Origin: Bdellovibrionales bacterium
GTDB lineage: Bacteria; Bdellovibrionota; Bdellovibrionia; Bdellovibrionales; UBA1609
DNA length: 59,861 nucleotides
Direction of reading: 5' to 3'
NCBI GenBank assembly: GCA_023301025.1
Contig: JALZUR010000014.1
Span: 1 to 59,861, forward strand
The translations under genes were made by a program, and so were the position numbers. Shown here piece by piece: positions 1 through 9,664 of the stretch (position 1 is the first letter of the stretch; every line of letters starts with the position of its first letter). The notes under the pieces were generated by a model. That model was not told the origin of the DNA, did no database searches, and worked only from the letters and a program-made list of their open reading frames with translations.

Positions 1-243
1 GTAAGTTGGGAGCCTGGAGTTATAATTTACTACATAGATGGTGTTGAGTATAACAGACTTTATGATGGTAATACTAATTTTGAAGAGCTGTATGTTTTGT
101 TAAACCTTGCTATGGGTGGAACTTGGACTAATACAGCTGCATGGGGTGGTCTAGGCTATGATTTTCCAAGTCAAGATGATCTAAACAATCATGGAAATCC
201 TAAACTAGAAATTGACTACGTAAGAGTTTACAAAAGACAGTAG
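1..243 (+). CDS. Glycosyl hydrolase family 16 (laminarinase/beta-glucanase type), 3' end only
   Basis: The window opens inside this gene; frame 1 is open for 80 codons to the TAG at 241-243. The visible residues follow the C-terminal signature of GH16 endo-beta-glucanases: a segment W-E-P-G-V-I-I-Y-Y-I-D-G-V (solvent-side strand with the 'wyvDG' pattern), then L-L-N-L-A-M-G-G-T-W, and the terminal strand I-D-Y-V-R-V-Y. Members of this family hydrolyse beta-1,3 or mixed-linkage glucans outside the cell. The catalytic E-x-D-x-x-E motif and any signal peptide lie upstream of the window, so activity cannot be judged. Confidence 0.8.
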   Translation, partial: VSWEPGVIIYYIDGVEYNRLYDGNTNFEELYVLLNLAMGGTWTNTAAWGGLGYDFPSQDDLNNHGNPKLEIDYVRVYKRQ

Positions 244-283
244 TAGTCTTTAAAAAATAAGAGGCTTAAAATTTTTTAAGTCG

Positions 284-316
284 AAAAAAAGCTCATGTTT
301 ACATGGGCTTTTTTAT
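284..316. terminator. Bidirectional intrinsic terminator
   Basis: An A-run, a 7-bp stem (GCTCATG / CATGGGC with one G-T pair) with a TTTA loop, and a T-run. It lies between the convergent GH16 gene and ferredoxin gene and can serve both strands. Confidence 0.7.
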
Positions 317-344
317 TTTGTATTTATGGAAACAGAAATTTCTT

Positions 345-581
345 TTATGACTCTCCATCATCACCAATTGCCTCTACAGGACAGCTTTCTAAAGCCTCTT
401 CACACATGTCCTCTTCTTCTTCATTTTTAGGCTGTCTTGTTATAAAGGCATGCCCATCTTCATCATCCATTCCAAAGTTATCAGGAGCAGCTGTTACGCA
501 AGCGTCACATGCAATACAAGATCTGTCGACATAATATTTGCCTTTTTTGTTCTCATCATATTTATCGTTTTTATCAGCCAT
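345..581 (-). CDS. Single-cluster [4Fe-4S] ferredoxin
   Basis: A 78-residue, strongly acidic protein with Cys22-x2-Cys25-x2-Cys28 and a distal Cys67-Pro, the ligand pattern of monocluster [4Fe-4S] ferredoxins. An additional Cys60 is also present. Such proteins are small cytoplasmic electron carriers; the redox partner cannot be inferred. The N-terminal 15 residues are Lys/Asp-rich and the region between the cluster motifs holds an E-E-E-E-D run. The gene is transcribed divergently from prfC, with about 54 bp between the two starts, and ends near the shared terminator at 284-316. Confidence 0.85.
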   Translation of the reverse strand: MADKNDKYDENKKGKYYVDRSCIACDACVTAAPDNFGMDDEDGHAFITRQPKNEEEEDMCEEALESCPVEAIGDDGES

Positions 582-635
582 ATAGATTGTTTTCCAAATA
601 GGTTGCTTGTATGTTCTTCACCTTAAGAGGAAGTT

Positions 636-2222
636 ATGAGTTTTATTGAAGAAGTCAACAGACGAAGAACCTTTGCTATTATTTCACATCCTGATGCGGG
701 TAAAACTACGATCACTGAGAAAATTCTCTTTGAGGGGAGCGCCATACGTGAGGCTGGTGAGGTAAAAGGAAAAAGAGGTACTAAAACAGCCACTTCGGAT
801 TGGATGGCCTTAGAAAAAGAGCGTGGAGTTTCTGTAACGTCCTCTGTTATGAGTTTTGATCACAAGGGCTTAAGAATAAATTTACTTGATACACCAGGGC
901 ACAAAGACTTTTCTGAAGACACGTACAGAACTTTAATTGCTGCTGACTCTGCGGCTATGTTGATTGATGCAGCTAAAGGTGTTGAGACACAAACAAGAAA
1001 ACTTTACGAAGTTTGTAAGCTAAAAAAGATGCCTATATTTACTTTTGCAAACAAGATGGATCGAGAAGGTAAAGATCCTCTAGATTTAATTGACGATGTT
1101 GAAAAAACCTTAGAGATGAAGTGTTATCCCGTTACATGGCCTATTGGAATCGGAGACCGTTTTAAAGGACTTTATCATAGACATAACAAAGAGCTCTACT
1201 TATTCACCAAAGGTGAAGTTCAACCAGAAAGATTAAAAGTAACTGGTTTTGATGATCCTGTTATAAAAACAAGAATTGCTGACTCTGAACTTTATGATCA
1301 ATTTATGGAGACCATTGAACTTTTAGAGGGTGCATTAGACCCTTTTTCAGTCGATGAGTTCAATCAAGGTTTAGTTAGTCCCATGACTTTTGGAAGTGCT
1401 AAAAACAATTGGGGTGTAGATTTATTTTTAAGTTTATTTTGTGAGTTTGCCCCTTCGCCAAGAGATAGAAAAAATCATGAAGGTCAGTGGCACTCAGCAA
1501 CTGATAAAGGTTTTTCTGGTTTTGTCTTTAAGATTCAAGCTAATATGGATAAGAATCACAGAGATCGTGTAGCTTTTATTAGAGTTTGTAGCGGTACTTT
1601 TGAAAGAGGTATGAAGGTAAAGCACCAAAGGTTAGATAGAGAGTTAAGACTTGCTTACGCAAATCAATTTTTTGCAGGGGAGAGAGAAACTTTAGATAAG
1701 GCTTATAGTGGAGATATTGTTGGTGCAAATGACACTGGACATTTTCAGATCGGAGACACTATTACGGGTAAATCTAAATTTTCATTTGAACCTATACCAA
1801 GGTTTTCTCCAGAACTTTTTGGACGTTTGAGTATAAAAGACCCTTTAAAAAGAAAAAAACTAAATGAAGCTGTTCAACATTTAGTCGATGAAGGCTTGAT
1901 ACAGTTTTTCTATGACCCTAACATTGGCAGACAAGATGGAATTTTAGGAGTTGTAGGGGAGCTTCAGTTTGATGTTTTACTTAGGCGTCTTCTGGATGAG
2001 TATAAATTAGAGGCAAAATTGGAACGTCTTCCGTACTCTGTTGCAAGGTGGATTTTTGATGCTGAAAGTATGCAGGTCTTTAATGAATGCCCCAAAGGTG
2101 CTGATACACTTTATATGGATCACTATGACAAACCAGTTGTTTTGTTAGATTCTGAATGGGACGAGAATTGGTTAAAGCGAGATAATCCAAATATAAAGTT
2201 TTCTTTATCTGCACTTGGCTAA
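636..2222 (+). CDS. prfC: Peptide chain release factor 3 (RF3)
   Basis: A 528-residue translational GTPase of the usual RF3 length. G-domain motifs are visible: H-P-D-A-G-K-T-T (P-loop, about residue 18), D-T-P-G-H-K-D-F (G3) and N-K-M-D-R-E (G4). The C-terminal part matches RF3 rather than EF-G (A-R-W-I-F region, no EF-G domain IV). RF3 removes RF1/RF2 from the ribosome after peptide release. The ATG at 636 is preceded by AGAGGAAG at good spacing. Divergent from the ferredoxin gene. Confidence 0.96.
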   Translation: MSFIEEVNRRRTFAIISHPDAGKTTITEKILFEGSAIREAGEVKGKRGTKTATSDWMALEKERGVSVTSSVMSFDHKGLRINLLDTPGHKDFSEDTYRTLIAADSAAMLIDAAKGVETQTRKLYEVCKLKKMPIFTFANKMDREGKDPLDLIDDVEKTLEMKCYPVTWPIGIGDRFKGLYHRHNKELYLFTKGEVQPERLKVTGFDDPVIKTRIADSELYDQFMETIELLEGALDPFSVDEFNQGLVSPMTFGSAKNNWGVDLFLSLFCEFAPSPRDRKNHEGQWHSATDKGFSGFVFKIQANMDKNHRDRVAFIRVCSGTFERGMKVKHQRLDRELRLAYANQFFAGERETLDKAYSGDIVGANDTGHFQIGDTITGKSKFSFEPIPRFSPELFGRLSIKDPLKRKKLNEAVQHLVDEGLIQFFYDPNIGRQDGILGVVGELQFDVLLRRLLDEYKLEAKLERLPYSVARWIFDAESMQVFNECPKGADTLYMDHYDKPVVLLDSEWDENWLKRDNPNIKFSLSALG

Positions 2223-2289
2223 TGTTGAACAGTGCTGTAAAAAATAGCTAAGTGGTCTTTAAGACTGCTTAAAAACATAAAGTAATACT

Positions 2290-3063
2290 ATGAGTAAATT
2301 TAAAATATTTTTTTTAATATCAGTGCTACTAAACTCTAGTGTTAGTATTGCAAACTCTGAGCTTTCTGGAAGCACTGTTAAACAAGAAAATTTAGCTCCT
2401 GTTCCAGTTTTAAACAACACTCAGTGTGAGCCGCTTTGTAATGACTTTCCACCAAGAAGCCCAATTTTTCTTAAAGGTGTACGGCCACAAAACACCTATG
2501 ATGTTACAAATAAAGAGTGGATAGCTTTGTCAGCTGTTCAAAGAGCTACTTATATTTTTGAAAAATATAAGCTTATACTTGAACGACAAAAGTATGAGTG
2601 CGACTATTCGCCAAGAATCCTAACATGTAAATCTTATAGAGAATCTATGCATTTTCCTCAATGGCAAACACCAATTGAAGGATCTACGGCTGCAGCTTTA
2701 GCCATGGTAACTCAAGAGACAATGAAAGATATGTTAACTAGACGTGGATTTGAGTTTAACTCGGTTATACCAGGCTTTGTGGGTAACAGAGACTATGAAA
2801 ACCTGTGGTTCAATCAACAAGCACATATGTTACTTCAAATGGACTTATCTATTGGTGTGCTTGAACGAAAAAGAATTGATTACAAACTCAATTGCGACAA
2901 TATAAAGCCTTTTTTAAAGTTCTATTATGGCCACCCTAGAGATGAGTGTAATAAAGATTATTCAAATCAAATCTATAGTTGTGCTAAGTGTATCAAAAAA
3001 AATAAAGGTGTAGTCACTTACGAGTGCTTAACTAAATCAAAAACAAAGGTGGAGGGCTGCTGA
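2290..3063 (+). CDS. Exported Cys-rich protein of unknown function
   Basis: 257 residues with an N-terminal signal peptide (K-F-K-I-F-F-L-I-S-V-L-L core, likely cleaved after S-I-A-N). The mature part has about a dozen cysteines, clustered near the N-terminus (Q-C-E-P-L-C), in the middle (Y-E-C-D-Y-S-P-R-I-L-T-C) and near the C-terminus (Y-S-C-A-K-C and a final C), which fits disulfides in the periplasm or outside. I do not recognise the family. Its stop overlaps the start of the next gene by one base, so the two are co-translated. Confidence 0.75.
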   Translation: MSKFKIFFLISVLLNSSVSIANSELSGSTVKQENLAPVPVLNNTQCEPLCNDFPPRSPIFLKGVRPQNTYDVTNKEWIALSAVQRATYIFEKYKLILERQKYECDYSPRILTCKSYRESMHFPQWQTPIEGSTAAALAMVTQETMKDMLTRRGFEFNSVIPGFVGNRDYENLWFNQQAHMLLQMDLSIGVLERKRIDYKLNCDNIKPFLKFYYGHPRDECNKDYSNQIYSCAKCIKKNKGVVTYECLTKSKTKVEGC

Positions 3064-3497
3064 TGTTTTTGATAAAAATTTTATTTTCATTTTTTTTAAT
3101 CACTCAAGCTAAAGTGGGTAGATGGATGGTTAAAACTCAACAAACTACTAAAAATATATCATCAACGGATGTCTCAAGTGTTGAGTTTTTTTATAAAGAT
3201 AAGAGCTTGATATATAGCCCGTCGAGCCCAGAATTTGGTGTATCAAAAATCAAAAGAGTAAGGCTTAATAACGAAGATTATTTTGTGACTGTTTGGGCTA
3301 AAGGTGCAAGGTTTTACCAATTTAGAGTTTTTAAACCTTTAAAAAATATGTCAAAAAATATAGCCCCACTTTGTGAATACTCTTCAGTCTCTAGTAGATT
3401 TGAGCTTTCTAAAAAATTAAAAAAAGTAGGGATAGAGATTTTAATTTTTGATAAAGCTTTAAAAAAATATGACTTTAAATGGAAAGACTGCGTTTAA
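3063..3497 (+). CDS. Small exported protein of unknown function
   Basis: 144 residues, starting at an ATG that shares its A with the TGA stop of the preceding gene (TGATG), so translational coupling is likely. The first 15-17 residues (F-L-I-K-I-L-F-S-F-F-L-I-T-Q-A) form a short signal peptide. The remainder is Lys-rich with only two cysteines (in P-L-C-E-Y and the C-terminal D-C-V). No family recognised. The pair 2290/3063 may act together; that is inference from coupling only. Confidence 0.65.
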   Translation: MFLIKILFSFFLITQAKVGRWMVKTQQTTKNISSTDVSSVEFFYKDKSLIYSPSSPEFGVSKIKRVRLNNEDYFVTVWAKGARFYQFRVFKPLKNMSKNIAPLCEYSSVSSRFELSKKLKKVGIEILIFDKALKKYDFKWKDCV

Positions 3498-3498
3498 A

Positions 3499-4068
3499 TT
3501 AGATGTTTTCGTTGTTTGTCTTTTTTAAAATTTCAACAATATTTTCTATGTCTTCAAGTTCAGAAAAATCTCCATGAATCATTTTATCCTTTGAAGATTC
3601 ACTAGTAGTGTTAGTGCTCTCTTCTTCGTACTCATAGGTTTGTGGATCACCAAGTAGTCTATTTGCCTCAGACTCTAATTTTGTATTTGTTCCATCCATT
3701 TTGTAATAGATGTCTGTATTTAAAAAGCTAGCCCAAACTGGTGAAAAATCTTCTGTGTTTGTAGTCTTAAAGTAGCGATGGAAAAGTTCTTTTGCTCCAG
3801 CAACACTATTCTCTAGATCTTTACTTGGATTTGGGTCTTCAAGCTCTATTTGCTTACTCAAATCAAAGTTTATCTGTCTAATCTCACCTGTAATACTATA
3901 CCCAACTCTTAGTACAATTTCTGTTCTATAAACTCTGATTTCGCACATAAAATTGCCAATTTTAGATTTTTCATCAAAGGTTTCGTTGAACTCTCGAACA
4001 AAGGCCTCTTCAATTTCAGTAGGGAGTTTTGCAAAGGTTTTATTGTTAGTGTCTTTGGGACGAATCAT
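3499..4068 (-). CDS. Hypothetical cytosolic protein
   Basis: 189 residues without signal peptide or membrane segment. The N-terminal 110 residues look globular; residues from about 135 on are acidic and Ser/Thr/Glu-rich (E-Y-E-E-E-S-T-N-T-T-S-E-S-S), probably disordered, ending in a short predicted helix. The start is supported by a strong GGAGGTC element just upstream of the ATG on the minus strand. It is convergent with the preceding exported-protein pair, with a one-base gap. No family recognised. Confidence 0.7.
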   Translation of the reverse strand: MIRPKDTNNKTFAKLPTEIEEAFVREFNETFDEKSKIGNFMCEIRVYRTEIVLRVGYSITGEIRQINFDLSKQIELEDPNPSKDLENSVAGAKELFHRYFKTTNTEDFSPVWASFLNTDIYYKMDGTNTKLESEANRLLGDPQTYEYEEESTNTTSESSKDKMIHGDFSELEDIENIVEILKKTNNENI

Positions 4069-4176
4069 TTGACCTCCAAGAGAGAGGACTATACAAAAAA
4101 CATTACAAAAAGACGAAAAAACTGTGTTTAACGTCTGGCGTTAGTAAATTTTACTCAGTTTATAGGAGCCTTTGAA

Positions 4177-5592
4177 GTGTCTAAAGAGATAATAAGATTC
4201 AAATCATCTGAAAGCGCTCTTCACATGAATGCGCCGTCTCTTAGTGAAGAAAAAGGTGTTTTTATGTCTACATATGGATGCCAGATGAATGATAATGACT
4301 CTGAACGCATGCTTAGTCTTCTTGAGCAAATGAACTACACTCCGGTGAACACACCTGAGCTTGCGAGTCTTATTATAATTAACTCGTGCAGTATAAGAGA
4401 AAAGCCTGTTCATAAAGTGCACTCAGAAGTGGGTAGGTATAGAAAGCTTAAGTTAACAAAACCAAATCTAAAGGTTGGTGTTGCAGGGTGTGTGGCTCAA
4501 CAAGAAAAAGATCGTCTGCTAAAAGATCTTCCTACTCTAGATTTTGTTCTAGGTCCTGACAATATTGATTCTTTACCAGAAGTTATTCTGTCTCTTAAAA
4601 ATAAAGATGATAAAGATGTAAGATTGAATGCTGCTAAATTTAAACACCAAGAGCCCTATCATGTAGATACGCTTGTTAGGAGCCCTGGCGTTTCAACATT
4701 TATTAATATCACCAAGGGATGTGATAATTTCTGCACCTTTTGTGTTGTTCCTTACACAAGGGGCAGAGAGCGTTCAAGACCAGTGACTCACTTGATTGAC
4801 GATATTAATACACTCGTTAAAAGAGGGGTTAAAGAGGTTACTCTTTTAGGTCAAAATGTTAACTCGTACACCTGTGAGACAGGTCTTGGTTTTTCTGAAC
4901 TTTTAAAAAACATTTGTGAAAAAACAGATATTGAAAGAGTCAGGTATACAACCTCACACCCAAAAGATTTTACAGATGATCTTATTGAAATTTCAAAAGA
5001 GTATAAAGAAAAGATTTGTGAGCACATTCATCTTCCTGTTCAAAGTGGTAGTACAAAAGTTTTAGAACGAATGAACCGTGGCTACTCAAGAGAACACTAC
5101 TTAAAAATTACAGAAAAGATTTTTAAAGAGCTTCCTGATGTAGCGCTTACGACTGATATTATTGTTGGTTTTCCAGGTGAGACAGAAGAGCAATTTAATG
5201 AAACAATGACACTTTTAGATGAAGTGCCCTATGAAAATATTTTTGCCTTTAAATACAGTCCGAGGCCTTTTACAAAAGCTGCGCGCTTTGATGATCAAAT
5301 ATCAGAGCCTATTCAAAAAGAGCGTCTTCAAAGACTTTTTGATAAACATGAGACTCAAGCTTGGGACTTGTGTAAAAGATATCAAAATAAAAAAATTAAA
5401 GTGCTTGTTGAAAAACAAGATAAGAAAACAGGCTCGTACAGAGGACGAAATGTACAAAACAAGATGACTCACTTTATGCCTTTTGACTCTACAGAAGAAA
5501 ATGGTGAGTTAGTTGGAAAAGCTGTTGAAGTAGAAGTCTATAAAACATTTCCACTTACTCTTAGAGGAAAAAGATTGGAAGGGCTTAAGTAA
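4177..5592 (+). CDS. miaB: tRNA-2-methylthio-N6-dimethylallyladenosine synthase MiaB
   Basis: 471 residues. An N-terminal UPF0004 domain opens with T-Y-G-C-Q-M-N-D-N-D-S-E-R-M, followed by the radical-SAM cluster motif G-C-D-N-F-C-T-F-C-V-V-P-Y-T-R-G-R-E and a C-terminal TRAM domain. MiaB methylthiolates i6A37 in tRNAs reading UNN codons, using two [4Fe-4S] clusters. The start is GTG at 4177 with AGGAG at 4164-4168; there is about a 27-residue extension before the core domain. First gene of a long collinear run to lipB; the following gene overlaps by one base. Confidence 0.95.
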   Translation: MSKEIIRFKSSESALHMNAPSLSEEKGVFMSTYGCQMNDNDSERMLSLLEQMNYTPVNTPELASLIIINSCSIREKPVHKVHSEVGRYRKLKLTKPNLKVGVAGCVAQQEKDRLLKDLPTLDFVLGPDNIDSLPEVILSLKNKDDKDVRLNAAKFKHQEPYHVDTLVRSPGVSTFINITKGCDNFCTFCVVPYTRGRERSRPVTHLIDDINTLVKRGVKEVTLLGQNVNSYTCETGLGFSELLKNICEKTDIERVRYTTSHPKDFTDDLIEISKEYKEKICEHIHLPVQSGSTKVLERMNRGYSREHYLKITEKIFKELPDVALTTDIIVGFPGETEEQFNETMTLLDEVPYENIFAFKYSPRPFTKAARFDDQISEPIQKERLQRLFDKHETQAWDLCKRYQNKKIKVLVEKQDKKTGSYRGRNVQNKMTHFMPFDSTEENGELVGKAVEVEVYKTFPLTLRGKRLEGLK

Positions 5593-6095
5593 TGAATGAG
5601 ACTGACTCTAAAAACAAAACTCAAGTTAATAAACGACCTGTAAAAGTCACACCTAAAGCTTTTGCTGTTGATGAAAAACTTTTTCAGTCTATAGTTGTGT
5701 TCGAGTGTGTGAAGTTAAGATTAACTTTCTCTGTTGTCTTAGGTGCGCCAGAAGAAATTTCTGGTTTAGTTAAGGGCTCAACTTACTCCCAAAAAAGCCC
5801 TTACAATTTATGCTCTAAAATTATGGAGCAAAATCAGTTAAAGCCTAAAAAAGCTATCATCAAAAATGAGCATGATGTTGATTTGTGTTTAAAAAAAGAA
5901 GATCTTAAAGGCTTACAAAAAATAAATTTAACTATCCCCGAAATGCTTGGCCTTTGGAATGTTAGTGATTTTCCGATCTATGCAATGCCTGATTATATAA
6001 AATCTGTACGATCTGTCGATTTAGCTATTGAGGGGGAATCAAATATCCCTAAAAGCGAACTTTATAAAATTTATGGTCAAAAATATTTAATGTAA
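5592..6095 (+). CDS. Hypothetical protein in the miaB-guaBA-dnaE operon
   Basis: 167 residues, basic N-terminus (K-N-K-T-Q-V-N-K-R-P-V-K-V-T-P-K), no signal peptide or membrane helix. The ATG overlaps the TAA of miaB by one base (TAATG), so translation is coupled. The segment S-I-V-V-F-E-C-V-K-L-R-L-T-F-S-V-V-L suggests a beta-rich core. I considered the DUF151 bifunctional-nuclease family that can neighbour miaB, but the sequence does not match it. Function unknown. Confidence 0.7.
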   Translation: MNETDSKNKTQVNKRPVKVTPKAFAVDEKLFQSIVVFECVKLRLTFSVVLGAPEEISGLVKGSTYSQKSPYNLCSKIMEQNQLKPKKAIIKNEHDVDLCLKKEDLKGLQKINLTIPEMLGLWNVSDFPIYAMPDYIKSVRSVDLAIEGESNIPKSELYKIYGQKYLM

Positions 6096-6106
6096 GTGGA
6101 GAAAAT

Positions 6107-6628
6107 ATGCTGCATTTAGATCATACTCCCAGTGTTGACGCTTCTGTATTTATCGCGAATTCAGCTGATGTTATTGGAAGTGTAAAAATTGGAAAAGACT
6201 CATCTGTTTGGTTTCAGTGTGTTCTTAGAGCCGATGTTATGCCTATTACAATTGGCGAGCGTTCAAATGTACAAGATGGCAGTGTTATTCATGGAAGCTT
6301 AAATAAAGCTGAAACTACAATTGGAAGTGGTGTAACTATCGGCCATAAGGTGATTCTTCATGGTTGTAAAATTGATGATGATGTGCTGATTGGTATGGGG
6401 TCTTGTGTGATGGACAATGCTCACATTCCTAAAAATTGTTTGGTGGGTGCTGGAAGTTTAGTTACTGAAAACTCTAGCTTTGAAGAGGGTATGTTAATCT
6501 TAGGCTCTCCTGCTAAAGCTGTTAGGCCATTAAATGAAAAAGAACTTTCGTTTATAAAATCAAATTCAAAACACTATATTAAATACTCTGACTCTTATAA
6601 AAACAAAAAGGTGAATTATTATGAGTAA
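6107..6628 (+). CDS. Gamma-carbonic anhydrase-like hexapeptide-repeat protein (YrdA/PaaY type)
   Basis: 173 residues folding as a left-handed beta-helix: repeated hexapeptides such as I-G-S-V-K-I, I-G-E-R-S-N-V-Q-D-G-S-V-I-H-G and I-G-S-G-V-T-I-G-H. Three histidines that would bind the metal are present (V-I-H-G, I-G-H-K and L-H-G-C). The end, L-G-S-P-A-K-A-V-R-P-L, is typical of the YrdA/CaiE/PaaY group. Some members are Zn/Fe carbonic anhydrases, others thioesterases, so the reaction is uncertain. It overlaps guaB by 8 bp. Confidence 0.88.
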   Translation: MLHLDHTPSVDASVFIANSADVIGSVKIGKDSSVWFQCVLRADVMPITIGERSNVQDGSVIHGSLNKAETTIGSGVTIGHKVILHGCKIDDDVLIGMGSCVMDNAHIPKNCLVGAGSLVTENSSFEEGMLILGSPAKAVRPLNEKELSFIKSNSKHYIKYSDSYKNKKVNYYE

Positions 6629-8087
6629 AACCCCGATGATAGAAAAAGCACTAACCTTTGATGACATTTTACTTGTTCCGCAAAGTTCTGATTGTGTTCC
6701 AACCCAGATAAATCCAAACACACTTTTTGGAGGGAAGATTAAACTTAATATCCCGCTCATTTCTGCTGCTATGGACACAGTTACAGAAAGTAAAGTCTGT
6801 CAGGTTATGGCACAACTTGGAGGGCTTGGTGTTATTCACAAGAATATGAATATCGAAGATCAAGCTTTTCAAGTAGAAAAAGTTAAAAAATATGAAAGTG
6901 GTATGATCTTAGATCCTATAACGCTTCATCCAGATAAGCTCGTCAAAGAAGCTATGGAACTTATGAAAAAGTACTCTATCAGTGGTTTACCTGTCACAGT
7001 TGAAGGTAAACTTGTAGGGATTCTTACAAATAGAGATTTAAGATTTGAAACTAACCTTCATTTAAAAGTTTCTGATCTCATGACAAAAGAAAATTTAGTT
7101 ACAACACAAGAAGGTACAACTCTTCAAGAGGCGAAATCTGTTCTTCAAAAACACAGAATTGAGAAGCTTCCAGTTATTGACTCAAAGGGAAATTTAAAAG
7201 GTCTAATCACTATAAAAGATATTGAAAAGTCTCATGCTTTTCCTAACGCTTCAAAAGACAGCCATGGTCGTCTTTTAGTTGCTGCTGCAACTGGTGTGGG
7301 AGAGTCAGGTGTTGAGCGAGCTGAAGCATTAATGGCCAGTGGTTGTGATGTTGTAGTTATTGATACTGCTCACGGACATTCTAAAAATGTTTTAAAGACA
7401 GTAGAGAGTGTTAGGGCTTTGAATAAAGATGTTACTTTAGTTGGTGGAAATGTTGTTTCTGCTAGTGCTACTGAGGCGTTGATCAAAGCAGGCGTCGATG
7501 TTGTAAAAGTTGGTGTGGGTTCAGGTAGCATTTGCACTACACGTGTGGTATCGGGCGTTGGTGTTCCTCAAGTTACTGCTGTAATGAAGTGCTCTGAGCG
7601 TGCTGCAAAATTTGGAAAAACCGTAATTTCAGATGGTGGCGCTAAATTTTCAGGGGATGTTGTTAAAGCTCTTGCTGTAGGGGCTAACTCTGTAATGCTT
7701 GGAAGCATGCTTGCTGGGTGTGACGAAAGCCCAGGAGAGACAATTTTATATCAAGGACGAACTTATAAAGTTTATAGAGGTATGGGTAGTTTAGGGGCTA
7801 TGATGAAAGGCTCTAAAGATAGATATTTTCAAGAGTCAGTTTCTGAACTTGATAAGCTAGTGCCAGAAGGAATTGAAGGGCGCGTTCCATATAAAGGATC
7901 AGTCAGTGGAATTATTCATCAAGTTGTTGGTGGTATTAAATCTGGTATGGGCTACTGCGGAGCTTCCTCTATACAAGAGCTTCAAGAAAGAGCTGAGTTT
8001 GTGGAAATTTCCGTAGCAGGACTTAAAGAGTCTCATGTACACGATGTAACTATAACAAAAGAGTCTCCGAATTACAGGTTAGATTAA
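6621..8087 (+). CDS. guaB: Inosine-5'-monophosphate dehydrogenase
   Basis: 488 residues, the standard bacterial length. A TIM-barrel catalytic domain (start F-D-D-I-L-L-V-P) is interrupted by two CBS domains (about residues 95-205). The catalytic cysteine lies in [16 protein letters not shown] and the flap motif in [10 protein letters not shown]. It oxidises IMP to XMP with NAD+, the first committed step to GMP. The start lies inside the last codons of the carbonic-anhydrase-like gene and guaA begins at the next base after the stop, so the two GMP-pathway enzymes are tightly coupled. Confidence 0.97.
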   Translation: MSKTPMIEKALTFDDILLVPQSSDCVPTQINPNTLFGGKIKLNIPLISAAMDTVTESKVCQVMAQLGGLGVIHKNMNIEDQAFQVEKVKKYESGMILDPITLHPDKLVKEAMELMKKYSISGLPVTVEGKLVGILTNRDLRFETNLHLKVSDLMTKENLVTTQEGTTLQEAKSVLQKHRIEKLPVIDSKGNLKGLITIKDIEKSHAFPNASKDSHGRLLVAAATGVGESGVERAEALMASGCDVVVIDTAHGHSKNVLKTVESVRALNKDVTLVGGNVVSASATEALIKAGVDVVKVGVGSGSICTTRVVSGVGVPQVTAVMKCSERAAKFGKTVISDGGAKFSGDVVKALAVGANSVMLGSMLAGCDESPGETILYQGRTYKVYRGMGSLGAMMKGSKDRYFQESVSELDKLVPEGIEGRVPYKGSVSGIIHQVVGGIKSGMGYCGASSIQELQERAEFVEISVAGLKESHVHDVTITKESPNYRLD

Positions 8088-9653
8088 ATGAAGATTTTTG
8101 ATGATTCTGTAAAAGATGGTGTAGTGGTTCTAGATTTTGGCTCGCAATTCACTCAGCTTATTGCAAGGCGTTTAAGAGAGTTGGATGTTTATGCTGAAAT
8201 TTTACCTTATTCGACGTCTATTGAGATCTTAAAAGAAAAAAAACCTAAAGCTATTATCTTAAGTGGTGGCCCGCACTCTGTGTATGAAAAAATATCTCCC
8301 ACCAGAGATCTAGAACCTATAACTAAGATAGCCCCGGTTTTAGGGATTTGTTATGGTATGCAGCTTTACTGCCATCAAATGGGTGGAGAAGTGGTGTCTT
8401 CCAAAAATAGAGAGTATGGTTTAAGTAAAATCAATTGGACTGCACAAACTCCATCAGACCTTATTAAAAAGTTTGATAATTCAAATACAACTGAAGCGTG
8501 GATGTCACACGGAGATTTGGTTATAAAAATACCTGATGGGGCTAAGCTCATTGCAAAATCTGAAAACAAACATATTGCAGCGCTAGTTGATAGTAATTTT
8601 TTAGGAATTCAGTTTCATCCTGAAGTGATGCATACAGAAAAAGGAAAAGAAATACTAGATTATTTTGTTTCAGACTTTGCAAAGATTAAATCTAATTGGT
8701 CTTCAGGTGAAATCTATGAACGCATAGAAAAAAAGATAAAACTAAGTGTAAAACCAACTGATAAAATCCTTTGTGCTTTAAGTGGTGGAGTAGACTCAGC
8801 TGTTGTTGCAGTTCTACTTACTAAAATTTTAGGTTTTGAATCTGTAAAATGTGTTTTTGTAGACACAGGACTTCTTAGAAAAAATGAGTATGAAGAAGTT
8901 TTAAAAAACATGAAGTCATTAGACTTAAATATAAAAGGTGTTGATGCTTCAAAACTTTTCTTTGAACGGTTAAGAGATGTTTCAGATCCAGAGAGAAAAA
9001 GAAAAATTATTGGACACACTTTTATTGATGTTTTTAAAGATGAAATTAAAAATTTAGGTGAGATTCACTTTTTAGCACAGGGAACTTTATACCCGGATGT
9101 GATTGAGAGTGTGTCACCAAATGGTCAAAGTGTTACGATTAAGAGTCATCATAATGTTGGTGGCCTTCCTGAAAATTTAGACCTAGCTCTTTTAGAGCCT
9201 TTAAGAGAGCTTTTTAAGGATGAGGTTAGAGGTTTAGGTAGATTTTTAAAAATGCCTGAACCAACTTTGATGAGGCATCCTTTTCCAGGCCCTGGTTTAG
9301 CCATAAGAATTTTAGGCTCCGTTAGTGAAGCTGATGTCACTCTACTTCAAGATGCTGATGATATTTATATTAAGGCTTTAAAAGATGAAGGAGTTTATGA
9401 TGAGATTTGGCAGGCTTTTTCTGTGCTTCTTCCTATTTACTCTGTAGGTGTTCAAGGAGATGGCAGAAGTTATGAAAAAGTGCTCGCTCTTAGAGCTGTT
9501 ACATCAATTGATGGAATGACAGCTGATTGGTATGATTTTGATGCTAAGGTTTTAAAGCGAATTTCAAATAAAATTACAAACCAATTAAAAGGCATCAATA
9601 GAGTTGTATATGATGTTACAAGTAAACCGCCTGGCACCATTGAATGGGAGTAG
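8088..9653 (+). CDS. guaA: GMP synthase (glutamine-hydrolysing)
   Basis: 521 residues. The N-terminal class I glutamine amidotransferase has the nucleophile in G-I-C-Y-G-M-Q and the His-Glu pair in G-I-Q-F-H-P-E-V. The ATP-pyrophosphatase domain has the P-loop L-S-G-G-V-D-S, and the C-terminal dimerisation domain ends in K-P-P-G-T-I-E-W-E, the canonical GuaA terminus. It aminates XMP to GMP using glutamine and ATP. It follows guaB with no intergenic base. Confidence 0.97.
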   Translation: MKIFDDSVKDGVVVLDFGSQFTQLIARRLRELDVYAEILPYSTSIEILKEKKPKAIILSGGPHSVYEKISPTRDLEPITKIAPVLGICYGMQLYCHQMGGEVVSSKNREYGLSKINWTAQTPSDLIKKFDNSNTTEAWMSHGDLVIKIPDGAKLIAKSENKHIAALVDSNFLGIQFHPEVMHTEKGKEILDYFVSDFAKIKSNWSSGEIYERIEKKIKLSVKPTDKILCALSGGVDSAVVAVLLTKILGFESVKCVFVDTGLLRKNEYEEVLKNMKSLDLNIKGVDASKLFFERLRDVSDPERKRKIIGHTFIDVFKDEIKNLGEIHFLAQGTLYPDVIESVSPNGQSVTIKSHHNVGGLPENLDLALLEPLRELFKDEVRGLGRFLKMPEPTLMRHPFPGPGLAIRILGSVSEADVTLLQDADDIYIKALKDEGVYDEIWQAFSVLLPIYSVGVQGDGRSYEKVLALRAVTSIDGMTADWYDFDAKVLKRISNKITNQLKGINRVVYDVTSKPPGTIEWE

Positions 9654-9664
9654 AATTTTAAAAT

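Noticed and set aside
5592-6095. DUF151 bifunctional nuclease next to miaB
   Set aside because: The position is suggestive but the conserved DUF151 sequence is absent.
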